From positions 1 through 5,620 of the forward strand of contig JASLAE010000119.1 of assembly GCA_030147305.1 (NCBI GenBank): a stretch of 5,620 bases of DNA, read 5' to 3'. Both the position numbers and the translations under genes were made by a program. Under the pieces are notes generated by a model. The model was given only the letters and a program-made list of their open reading frames with translations. It did not search any database and had not been told where the DNA came from. Shown in pieces: positions 1 through 5,601 of the stretch (its first letter is position 1; every line of letters starts with the position of its first letter). The DNA comes from Cesiribacter sp. Lineage in GTDB: Bacteria; Bacteroidota; Bacteroidia; Cytophagales; Cyclobacteriaceae.

Positions 1-450
1 CTCATGTGCCTGGACTCAGCCCGTTACGGTATTAGCTGGGGCGCTTTGGGTGCAGCCATGGACTGTTACGATACAGCCCGCCGCTATGCGCTGGAGCGCG
101 AGCAATTTGGCAAACCCATTGGTGCTTTTCAGCTGCAGCAAAAAAAGCTGGCCGAAATGCTTACCGAAATCACCAAGGCGCAGCTTGTCTGCTGGCGCCT
201 GGGAATGCTGTTCAACGAAGGCAAAGCAACTACAGCGCAGATTTCGCTGGCCAAACGCAACAGTGTGGAAATTGCCCTGGATATTGCACGCGAAGCCCGA
301 CAGATGCTGGGCGGAATGGGCATTACGGGAGAATACCCCATCATGCGCCACATGGCAAACCTGGAAAGTGTACTTACCTATGAAGGTACCCACGACATTC
401 ACCTGCTGATCCTGGGTCATGAGATTACGGGTATTCCGGCTTTTAAATAA
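1..450 (+). CDS. glutaryl-CoA dehydrogenase, C-terminal part (5' end outside window)
   Basis: This is the C-terminal part (149 codons visible) of an acyl-CoA dehydrogenase; the reading frame is open to base 1, so the start lies upstream. The family is FAD-dependent and oxidises acyl-CoA thioesters. The glutaryl-CoA type also decarboxylates glutaryl-CoA to crotonyl-CoA in lysine and tryptophan breakdown and passes electrons to ETF. Visible signatures, counting the Met at base 4 as 1, are ARYGISWG (6-13), the FAD-contact segment REQFGKPI (32-39), QKKLAEMLTEI (46-56), the helix ending MLGGMGITGEY (101-111), and TYEGTHDIH (125-133). The Glu in YEGTHDIH (codon 382-384) matches the catalytic base of human glutaryl-CoA dehydrogenase, whose C-terminus I recall as very similar, including the ending ILG-x-x-ITGI-x-AF. 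That similarity favours glutaryl-CoA over short- or medium-chain dehydrogenases. The missing N-terminal half prevents checking the substrate-pocket Arg. The family is confident; the substrate is likely. Confidence 0.9.
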   Translation, partial: LMCLDSARYGISWGALGAAMDCYDTARRYALEREQFGKPIGAFQLQQKKLAEMLTEITKAQLVCWRLGMLFNEGKATTAQISLAKRNSVEIALDIAREARQMLGGMGITGEYPIMRHMANLESVLTYEGTHDIHLLILGHEITGIPAFK

Positions 451-462
451 AATGCTATCATC

Positions 463-486
463 GCCAGGCATTTAATGCCTGATGGC
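463..486 (+). other. small hairpin after the acyl-CoA dehydrogenase stop
   Basis: CAGGCATT (465-472) and AATGCCTG (474-481) are exact reverse complements; as RNA this is a 6-bp stem with a 5-base loop. Flanking GCC (463-465) and GGC (484-486) offer an alternative closing pair. It starts about 12 bases after the stop codon and has no T run behind it, so it is unlikely to terminate alone. It may protect the mRNA 3' end or only assist the terminator that follows. Confidence 0.4.
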
Positions 487-538
487 TAAATGCTGACTTG
501 CGGATTGTTAGTGCCAGTGAAAGGGCAAAATTTAATAG

Positions 539-570
539 GGCAATGGCTGTTAAAGCTATTGCCTTTTTTT
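539..570 (+). terminator. Rho-independent terminator of the acyl-CoA dehydrogenase transcript
   Basis: GGCAATGGCT (539-548) pairs with AGCTATTGCC (554-563): ten base pairs with one G-U wobble, closed by the five-base loop GTTAA. Seven T residues follow directly (564-570). This is the textbook form of an intrinsic terminator. It lies 88 bases after the dehydrogenase stop and 138 bases before the next gene, so it separates the two transcription units. Confidence 0.88.
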
Positions 571-586
571 CTAAAATAAGCATATC

Positions 587-616
587 TTGTGCTGGCCGTC
601 ACAATAGATACTTTCC
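587..616 (+). promoter_or_regulatory. weak candidate promoter of the propeller-protein gene
   Basis: Between the terminator and the next start, the best fit to the Bacteroidota pattern (TTG, about 19 bases, TAnnTTTG) is TTG at 587-589 followed 19 bases later by TACTTTCC at 609-616. The last two bases of the -7 box do not match the consensus. It would leave an mRNA leader of roughly 85-90 bases. A promoter is expected here because a terminator precedes, but this exact placement is uncertain. Confidence 0.22.
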
Positions 617-708
617 CAATCCACCTTGTATAGTAAGCCAGTCTGTCGCAGCAGAAACCAGTGACAAATATATGCTGCGCCGATACCAGCCTTTTCTCTT
701 CTAAGCCT

Positions 709-2628
709 ATGAAAAAGTTATATCTGTTAACTGTATGCCTTTTGCAAATATGCAACCTCTCCCATGCGCAGGATTATTACTTTGCCAAAGGAATGGGTGC
801 TGCAGAATATGATGTCGCCAATGCCATTGCCGTAGATCCACAGGGCAATATGTATACTACAGGTTCATTTCGGGGCGAGGTAGACTTTGACCCCGGCACT
901 AATACTTACCTGCTTAAATCACTTGGTGAAAACGACATTTTCATTCAGAAATCAGACCCGGCAGGCAATTTGATCTGGGCTAAAAGTATTGGAGGAACCA
1001 GCTACGATTCGGGACTCTCTATAGCGCTTGATGATAATAATGTGTATGTAACAGGTTTCTTTGGAGAAACTGCAGATTTTAACCCGGGAGATGGTAGTTA
1101 TCCCCTATCATCAGCAGGGCGAAATGATATTTTTATACTGAAACTGGATCAGGAAGGTAGCTTCGCCTGGGCGCACAGCTTTGGCTCTGGCAATTACGAT
1201 CAGGGCAATGCCGTTACCATTGATCCTGAAGGTGCTGTTTACTTTACCGGCGGCTTTGAAGGAACCGTTGATTTTGACCCGGGTGACGGCGAGTATGCGC
1301 TTACTTCCGGAATCCTGAATGATATCTTCATCTTAAAACTTAACGATGCAGGTAATTTTATATGGGCTAAAAGTATGGGTGCCGATTACTATGACAATGG
1401 GGCTGACATCAAAACTGATGGCGATGGAAATATTTTTGTGTGTGGGTCATTTCAGGATGTTGTAGCATTTGAGCCGGGAGCTCAAAACTTCACATTAACT
1501 TCTTTGGGTGAGAGCGATATCTTTGTTACTAAATTTGACAAGAATGGCAATTTATTATTTGCGCTGCGCCAGGGCTCCACGGGTTCCGATATAGCCAGCG
1601 CGCTGGTGCTGGATCATACCGGATTGATTTATGTAACCGGATATTTTAGTGGGGAAGTAGAATTTGTTCATCCCTGGGGTAGTACAGTGTTGAATTCTGC
1701 CGGCGAATATGATGTGTTTGTTGAGAAGTTTAACACCGATGGGGATTTAATATGGGTGAATGGAATGGGATCATTTACCTGGGATGAAGGGAAGGCCATC
1801 GCTGCAGATGCGCAGCAAAACATATATGTTACAGGCCATTTTTCCTATACAGCAGACTTTGATCCCGGAGAAGGGTTATATGAAGCAACATCTACAGGCG
1901 GCAGCGACATTTTTGTGCAAAAGTTAGACCCTGATGGTAAATTTATCTGGGTAAAGACCCTTGGAGCTGCAGCCGATGAGGTGGGCTACGGCTTGTCAGT
2001 TGATCAGGCCGGCAGCATATACCTGGTGGGAAATTTCAGCGAAACAGTAGATTTTGATCCGACAAACGATAGTTTTCCCCTAACTGCTGCAGGCGAAGCC
2101 GATATGTTTATCAGCAAGTGGGGTTATTGTGCACTAGATGCATCAGTGTCTGAAATGGAACGAGGGCTTTCCTCGAATGCCTCGCAGGTCACCTATCAAT
2201 GGCTGGACTGCAACAACAGCAATACACCTATTAGTGGAGCCACTTTCTTTAGCTTTACGCCTGAGAAAACAGGAATTTATGCCGTTCAGATTACAGATTT
2301 ATACGGGCTGTGTGTGGCTACCTCTGCCTGTTACCCTGTTACAGTAGCAGAAACAGAAGAGCCTACTGGTCTGGAAGAAAATAATTTTGAACTAAAGCCC
2401 CTTTACTACCCTAACCCTAATGCAGGCAGCTTGCATATCGAATTCAAGACTCCGCATGAAAGCTTAACTTTAAGGATCAGCAGTATAACAGGACAGCTTA
2501 TCAGCAAGACCAGCTTTGAAAACACAAGCAATATTACCGTGGAACTGCCTGGCCCTAAAGGATTATATTTTATCCTGATCAACAATGAAAAGCAGCAAAA
2601 AACTGTACTGAAAATAGTAAAAGAATAA
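709..2628 (+). CDS. secreted seven-repeat beta-propeller protein with T9SS type A sorting domain
   Basis: 639 residues. Residues 1-20 are a signal peptide (MKK, a Leu-rich core, then SHA before Q21). Residues 23-473 hold seven tandem repeats of 62-65 residues, starting near 23, 88, 152, 217, 282, 347 and 412. The consensus is roughly IWAKSxG..YDxG..I..D..GNIYVTG.F.G..DFDPG......LTS.G..DIFI.KLD..GN. These resemble SBBP-type beta-propeller repeats, and seven units fit one closed seven-bladed propeller. Residues ~474-545 (YQWLDC, then TGIYAVQITD) look like the Ig/PKD-like module common before sorting tails in Bacteroidota. Residues ~563-639 (YPNPNAG, GLYFILI, KIVKE) are the T9SS type A sorting domain that directs outer-membrane export and surface attachment or release. 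I chose ATG 709 because the signal peptide begins there; an in-frame GTG at 661 would add 16 residues before it. No Shine-Dalgarno is visible. No catalytic residues are recognisable; binding or adhesion is an inference. Confidence 0.88.
   Translation: MKKLYLLTVCLLQICNLSHAQDYYFAKGMGAAEYDVANAIAVDPQGNMYTTGSFRGEVDFDPGTNTYLLKSLGENDIFIQKSDPAGNLIWAKSIGGTSYDSGLSIALDDNNVYVTGFFGETADFNPGDGSYPLSSAGRNDIFILKLDQEGSFAWAHSFGSGNYDQGNAVTIDPEGAVYFTGGFEGTVDFDPGDGEYALTSGILNDIFILKLNDAGNFIWAKSMGADYYDNGADIKTDGDGNIFVCGSFQDVVAFEPGAQNFTLTSLGESDIFVTKFDKNGNLLFALRQGSTGSDIASALVLDHTGLIYVTGYFSGEVEFVHPWGSTVLNSAGEYDVFVEKFNTDGDLIWVNGMGSFTWDEGKAIAADAQQNIYVTGHFSYTADFDPGEGLYEATSTGGSDIFVQKLDPDGKFIWVKTLGAAADEVGYGLSVDQAGSIYLVGNFSETVDFDPTNDSFPLTAAGEADMFISKWGYCALDASVSEMERGLSSNASQVTYQWLDCNNSNTPISGATFFSFTPEKTGIYAVQITDLYGLCVATSACYPVTVAETEEPTGLEENNFELKPLYYPNPNAGSLHIEFKTPHESLTLRISSITGQLISKTSFENTSNITVELPGPKGLYFILINNEKQQKTVLKIVKE
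775..2127 (+). repeat. seven tandem ~195-base coding repeats (propeller blades)
   Basis: The repeats run through residues 23-473 of the propeller protein. Six are 64-65 codons long and the last about 62. The DNA copies are clearly diverged while the protein pattern is kept, so this is an old repeat under selection for fold, not a recent expansion. Each unit has a DFDPG-like turn: DFDPGTN, DFNPGDG, DFDPGDG, AFEPGAQ, EFVHPWG, DFDPGEG and DFDPTND. The fourth and especially the fifth are the most worn. Confidence 0.88.
2395..2625 (+). other. T9SS type A C-terminal sorting domain (protein region)
   Basis: Roughly residues 563-639 of the propeller protein. It begins with YYPNPNAGSLHIEF, has the central S-x-TGQLI strand, the GLYFILI strand near the end, and terminates in KIVKE. 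This is the pattern of the Por secretion tail (TIGR04183/PF18962). The domain is recognised by the type IX secretion machinery and usually removed at the cell surface. Confidence 0.85.
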
Positions 2629-2715
2629 TTATTCGAGCTTACAGATCGATTTACAAGTATGAATGAATCTGGGGAAGTGATAAGTGCACATTGCACTCAG
2701 GCAGTCATTTACTTT

Positions 2716-2754
2716 GTTGATTATCAACCTTATGCTTTCCAATAATCAGTTTTT
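2716..2754 (+). terminator. weak candidate terminator of the propeller-protein gene
   Basis: TGATTAT (2718-2724) pairs with ATAATCA (2742-2748), extendable by two wobble pairs, over a 17-base loop. Five T residues follow (2750-2754). The stem is AT-rich and the loop long, so it would be weak. The left arm can instead fold into the local repeat GTTGAT-T-ATCAAC (2716-2728). No better terminator appears after the stop at 2628. Confidence 0.25.
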
Positions 2755-2837
2755 CCATGTTATGGAGAGGGGCCTATATTTATTTATAAGAGACTTTTCA
2801 TGAAAGCATTTAACCCAGGCATGAACTTGGAGTTCGA

Positions 2838-2868
2838 TTCGGAGCTGTATCTTTTTTCATTAAATTTG
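2838..2868 (+). promoter_or_regulatory. candidate promoter of the gtrA-like/acetyltransferase unit
   Basis: TAAATTTG at 2861-2868 is an exact match to the Bacteroidota -7 box TAnnTTTG. TTCG at 2838-2841, 19 bases upstream, is a one-mismatch fit to the -33 TTTG. Transcription would begin near 2875, giving a leader of about 58 bases before the ATG at 2934. Confidence 0.5.
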
Positions 2869-2899
2869 CGTTAGTTCAAAGGCTGAAATGGCATTATGC

Positions 2900-2915
2900 A
2901 GGCAATTATTTGCCT
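2900..2915 (+). other. leader hairpin just upstream of the gtrA-like start
   Basis: AGGCAA (2900-2905) and TTGCCT (2910-2915) form a perfect six-pair stem with a four-base TTAT loop. It ends 18 bases before the ATG at 2934 and includes the alternative TTG codon at 2910. It would lie inside the leader RNA if transcription starts near 2875. A role in ribosome access is possible but only inferred. Confidence 0.4.
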
Positions 2916-2933
2916 CCTTCTGATTGCTTTGCT

Positions 2934-3407
2934 ATGATTAAGACTGCAGTTTATAAAATAATTGATTTCTTTTACCCCCCTTTCAGGTCATTTGTGGATG
3001 TTCAAACGTACCGCTTCCTGGCTTGCGGGGGTATTAATGTAGGACTGGATATTATCATGTATTTCATCTCCTACAACTTCATTATACAGAAGCAGGTGGT
3101 GTATTTACCGATGGGCATAGCCATTAGCCCACACATTGCAGCTTTTCTGTTGTCCTTTTCAGTATGTTTTCCGCTGGCCTTCCTGTTAATGCGCAACGTT
3201 GCCTTTCCCGGCTCAAGCCTGGCTGGCCGCACGCAGCTGATCCGCTATTTTATTGTTGTCATGATTAACCTGATTCTCAACTATGTTTTGCTGAAGATCC
3301 TGGTTGAACAGTTTCATATTTACCCAACGCCTTCCCGCATCATTGCAGCTGGCATTGTTGTAGCCGTAAGCTATGTGCTTCAGCGAAATTTCACTTTCAA
3401 AGCTTAA
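2934..3407 (+). CDS. GtrA-family four-helix membrane protein
   Basis: 157 residues, the usual size of the GtrA family (PF04138). Four hydrophobic segments are visible at about 28-50, 62-85, 104-124 and 134-150. The first begins FLACGGINVGLDI, matching the family's F-x-x-x-G-x-x-N-x-x-x-D pattern. The protein ends SYVLQRNFTFKA, the family's typical aromatic/basic C-terminus. Members sit in the inner membrane. Some are proposed flippases or partners for lipid-linked sugars (GtrA with GtrB in phage O-antigen glucosylation), with others in teichoic acid or arabinogalactan glycosylation. No GtrB-like glycosyltransferase lies in this window, so the substrate is unknown. I chose ATG 2934 over the in-frame TTG at 2910, which lies in a leader hairpin. 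The short gap to the next gene suggests co-transcription. Confidence 0.85.
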   Translation: MIKTAVYKIIDFFYPPFRSFVDVQTYRFLACGGINVGLDIIMYFISYNFIIQKQVVYLPMGIAISPHIAAFLLSFSVCFPLAFLLMRNVAFPGSSLAGRTQLIRYFIVVMINLILNYVLLKILVEQFHIYPTPSRIIAAGIVVAVSYVLQRNFTFKA

Positions 3408-3435
3408 GAATACCCTACAGCCTCCCTCGCCTGCC

Positions 3436-3960
3436 ATGATCAGCATTCAAGAAGGTACAGAGAAGGATTTTCCTGTTATTCAGCAAATTGCTTACCAAAC
3501 GTGGCCCATCACTTTTGGCAATATTCTTTCCAGGGACCAAATTGACTATATGCTGGAGATGATGTACAGCTCAGCAGCCCTGAATGAACAGCTTAACCAA
3601 AAGAGACATCAATTTTTATTAGCGCGTGAAGCTGAGCATGATGCAGGCTTTGCCTCTTATCAAATAGATTATCAGGGTGAGCCTGTTACTAAAATTCATA
3701 AGCTGTATGTTGTACCCACAACCCAGGGTAAAGGGGTAGGCAGATTCCTGCTAAATAAAATTGATGAGATTGCCCGGCGATGTGGCAATCATGCCCTTTC
3801 TTTAAATGTGAATCGCAATAATCCCGCTGTTGAGTTCTATCAGCACATTGGCTTTCGCATCGTCGGAGAAGAGAATATATCCATTGGCAATGGCTTTCTG
3901 ATGGAAGATTATATCATGAAAAGACCGGTTACCAGCACGCTCAGTACAATTACTCAATAG
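3436..3960 (+). CDS. GNAT-family N-acetyltransferase
   Basis: 174 residues, the normal length for a single-domain GNAT enzyme, which transfers an acetyl group from acetyl-CoA to an amine. The acetyl-CoA pyrophosphate loop is QGKGVG (97-102), the Q-x-x-G-x-G form, preceded by the strand KLYVVPTT (89-96) and followed by helix RFLLNKIDEIAR. The later motif LNVNRNNPAVEFYQHIGF (123-140) carries the usual N..A..FY...GF signature. The N-terminal part (IQEGTEKDFPVIQQIAYQTWP) resembles GNATs annotated as RimI-like or diamine acetyltransferase-like, but the acceptor cannot be told from sequence. I chose ATG 3436 because the domain begins right after it; an in-frame ATG at 3373 would overlap the previous gene by 35 bases and add 21 non-homologous-looking residues. 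It starts 28 bases after the gtrA-like stop with no terminator between. Confidence 0.87.
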   Translation: MISIQEGTEKDFPVIQQIAYQTWPITFGNILSRDQIDYMLEMMYSSAALNEQLNQKRHQFLLAREAEHDAGFASYQIDYQGEPVTKIHKLYVVPTTQGKGVGRFLLNKIDEIARRCGNHALSLNVNRNNPAVEFYQHIGFRIVGEENISIGNGFLMEDYIMKRPVTSTLSTITQ

Positions 3961-4048
3961 CCTGGCTACTGCAAAGCCCGGGCACAAAATCTAAAAGCAA
4001 TCCCTTTCAAAGCTATGGCTGTGGGCACTGGTAATGATATCCGGTACA

Positions 4049-4072
4049 GGAATTAATCGGGAATTTTCCGGG
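4049..4072. promoter_or_regulatory. tandem GGAATT repeat overlapping the expected -33 region of the IMP dehydrogenase gene
   Basis: GGAATTAATCG (4049-4059) and GGAATTTTCCG (4060-4070) are adjacent 11-base units identical at 8 positions, so the GGAATT cores are one helical turn apart. The second core also forms the small inverted repeat GGAA-TT-TTCC (4060-4069). It covers the place where the -33 contact is expected relative to the -7 box at 4083. It could be an operator or a chance repeat; no known regulator site is recognised. Confidence 0.25.
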
Positions 4073-4082
4073 TTATTTTCGA

Positions 4083-4090
4083 TATCTTTG
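4083..4090 (+). promoter_or_regulatory. -7 promoter box of the IMP dehydrogenase gene
   Basis: TATCTTTG is an exact match to the Bacteroidota -7 consensus TAnnTTTG. It ends 17 bases before the ATG at 4108, so the leader would be only about 10-15 bases. No clear TTTG is found at the usual -33 distance; that stretch is instead occupied by the GGAATT repeats. The gap after the acetyltransferase gene and this box suggest separate transcription. Confidence 0.5.
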
Positions 4091-4107
4091 CAAAATTTTA
4101 ATAGCAC

Positions 4108-5601
4108 ATGGCGATCTACGTAAACGATGTTTCCAGAACGTTTGGTGAATACCTGCTCATCCCGGGCCTTACAACCAAAGAATGTGTTCCGGCCAATGTT
4201 CAGCTTAAAGCGCCCCTGGTAAAATACCGCAAGGGAGATACCAGCGCGCTGGAACTGAACATCCCATTTGTCTCGGCCATTATGCAGTCGGTCTCTGATC
4301 ATGGGCTGGCCATTGCCCTGGCCAGAAGTGGCGGTTTGTCCTTTATATTTGGGTCTCAGTCCATCGAAAGCCAGGCCGATATGATTCGCCGGGTCAAAAA
4401 ATTCAAAGCCGGCTTTGTTATCAGTGATTCCAATTTAAAGCCAGGCGATACTTTACAGGATGTACTGGCTCTGAAAAGTAAAACCGGGCACTCTACCGTT
4501 GGCATCACTGCAGACGGCAGCCCGCACAGTAAATTCCTGGGCATCATCACCAGCCGCGACTATCGTCCCTCCAAAGACAGCCTCGATAAAAAAGTAGAAG
4601 TGCTGATGACGCCCCTGGACAAGCTGATTGTGGGCGAAGTAGGGATCAGTCTTACAGATGCCAACGAAATTATCTGGGAGCACAAGCTTAATTGCCTGCC
4701 CATCCTCGATAAAAACCAGCACCTGCAATACTTCGTTTTCCGTAAAGATTACGCCAACCATAAAGAAAATCCGCTGGAGCTGCTGGACGAAAGTAAAAAA
4801 CTGCTCGTAGGTGCCGGCATCAATACCCGGGATTACCGGGAACGCGTTCCCAAATTACTGGAGGCTGGTGTAGATGTGCTTTGCATCGATTCTTCCGATG
4901 GCTTCTCTGAATGGCAGCGTGACACGCTGCGCTGGGTGAAAGAAAATTATCCGGATGCCAAAATCGGCGCAGGCAATATTGTAGATGAAGATGGATTCCG
5001 CTACCTGGTTGATGCAGGGGCCGATTTTATAAAAGTGGGAATCGGTGGCGGGTCTATCTGCATCACCCGGGAACAAAAAGGGATTGGCCGCGGACAGGCC
5101 ACAGCCCTGATTGAAGTTTCTCAGGCCCGCGACAGCTACTTTAAGGAAACAGGCGTTTATGTTCCCCTCTGCTCCGACGGTGGTATTGTGCACGACTACC
5201 ATATGGTGCTGGCGCTGGCCATGGGCGCCGATTTTATGATGATGGGCCGCTACTTTGCCCGCTTCGATGAAAGCCCGACCAAAAAACTAAAAGTAGGGAA
5301 TACCTATGTGAAAGAATACTGGGGCGAAGGTTCCAATCGTGCCCAGAACTGGCAGCGCTACGATTCCGGTGGAAATGATAATCTTAAGTTTGAAGAAGGC
5401 GTGGACAGCTACGTGCCCTATGCCGGTATGCTGAAGGACAACCTAAACATAACGCTCAGCAAGATAAAATCTACCATGTGCAGTGTTGGGGTTCTGAACA
5501 TTCCGGAGCTGCAGAAAAAAGCAAAGATCACCCTCGTTTCTTCTACCAGTATCGTAGAAGGTGGAGCACATGATGTTATCTTAAAAGATACCAGCATCTA
5601 A
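4108..5601 (+). CDS. guaB: IMP dehydrogenase (Tritrichomonas foetus-like type)
   Basis: Complete, 497 residues. The enzyme oxidises IMP to XMP with NAD+, the committed step of guanine nucleotide synthesis, in the cytosol as a tetramer. The barrel opens with SAIMQSVS (56-63). Two CBS motifs are inserted at about 95-217. DSSDGF (261-266) is the NAD site, GAGN (287-290) follows, and the catalytic loop GIGGGSIC (311-318) holds Cys318. CSDGGI (355-360) binds the IMP phosphate/ribose. The flap carries NWQRYD with Arg417-Tyr418, the water-activating pair. EGG (484-486) matches the monovalent-cation site supplied by the neighbouring subunit. From memory, segments such as GSICITREQKGIGRGQATA and the C-terminal SIVEGGAHDVI are nearly identical to the T. 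foetus enzyme and differ from usual bacterial GuaB, whose loop reads GPGSIC and then a T-R stretch without EQKGIGRGQ. ATG 4108 is preferred because MAIYVND aligns with the family N-terminus. No Shine-Dalgarno is present. Confidence 0.96.
   Translation: MAIYVNDVSRTFGEYLLIPGLTTKECVPANVQLKAPLVKYRKGDTSALELNIPFVSAIMQSVSDHGLAIALARSGGLSFIFGSQSIESQADMIRRVKKFKAGFVISDSNLKPGDTLQDVLALKSKTGHSTVGITADGSPHSKFLGIITSRDYRPSKDSLDKKVEVLMTPLDKLIVGEVGISLTDANEIIWEHKLNCLPILDKNQHLQYFVFRKDYANHKENPLELLDESKKLLVGAGINTRDYRERVPKLLEAGVDVLCIDSSDGFSEWQRDTLRWVKENYPDAKIGAGNIVDEDGFRYLVDAGADFIKVGIGGGSICITREQKGIGRGQATALIEVSQARDSYFKETGVYVPLCSDGGIVHDYHMVLALAMGADFMMMGRYFARFDESPTKKLKVGNTYVKEYWGEGSNRAQNWQRYDSGGNDNLKFEEGVDSYVPYAGMLKDNLNITLSKIKSTMCSVGVLNIPELQKKAKITLVSSTSIVEGGAHDVILKDTSI

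Larger units (their letters stand above)
2629..2933. other. 305-base intergenic region, no gene seen
   Basis: AT-rich spacer between the propeller gene and the gtrA-like gene. It holds several short inverted repeats: AGTGCA/TGCACT (2683-2697), GTTGAT/ATCAAC (2716-2728), the palindrome TTTCATGAAA (2796-2805) and AGGCAA/TTGCCT (2900-2915). It also has a good -7 promoter box (2861-2868). Two tiny open frames (28 and 24 codons) have no supporting signals. No tRNA or recognisable riboswitch was seen. Confidence 0.6.

Noticed and set aside
498..704. 68-codon open frame on the + strand between the first two genes
   Set aside because: It runs straight through the terminator hairpin and poly-T, has no recognisable domain, and looks like random coding.
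661..708. In-frame GTG start adding 16 residues before the propeller protein
   Set aside because: The signal peptide (MKK plus hydrophobic core) begins exactly at ATG 709; the extension would bury it behind a Cys-containing polar stretch.
709..756. Possible lipoprotein signal at Cys15 of the propeller protein
   Set aside because: The residues before it are L-Q-I; a lipobox needs a small residue such as Gly, Ala or Ser at -1, and a good SHA cleavage site follows.
775..2127. Regular repetition suggesting a CRISPR-like or satellite array
   Set aside because: The repeat is in the protein sequence of one long open frame; the DNA units are diverged and there are no spacers.
2659..2745. 28-codon small open frame
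   Set aside because: No promoter, homology or start signal, and it crosses two inverted repeats; expected by chance.
2800..2874. 24-codon small open frame starting in the TTTCATGAAA palindrome
   Set aside because: It ends inside the promoter region of the gtrA-like gene and has no supporting feature; kept only as a remote possibility.
2910..2933. TTG start for the gtrA-like gene
   Set aside because: ATG 2934 gives a normal family length; the TTG sits in a hairpin stem and adds a polar tail of eight residues.
3373..3435. Upstream in-frame ATG for the acetyltransferase, overlapping the gtrA-like gene
   Set aside because: The added 21 residues are translated from the end of the gtrA-like gene in another frame and do not resemble a GNAT N-terminus; ATG 3436 fits the domain start.
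3976..3983. GCCCGGGC palindrome after the acetyltransferase gene
   Set aside because: It is too short to form a useful hairpin (no loop) and has no T run; likely chance.
3991..4302. 103-codon open frame on the - strand across the IMP dehydrogenase start
   Set aside because: Two thirds of it is the antisense of a strongly recognised enzyme gene; no domain is seen.
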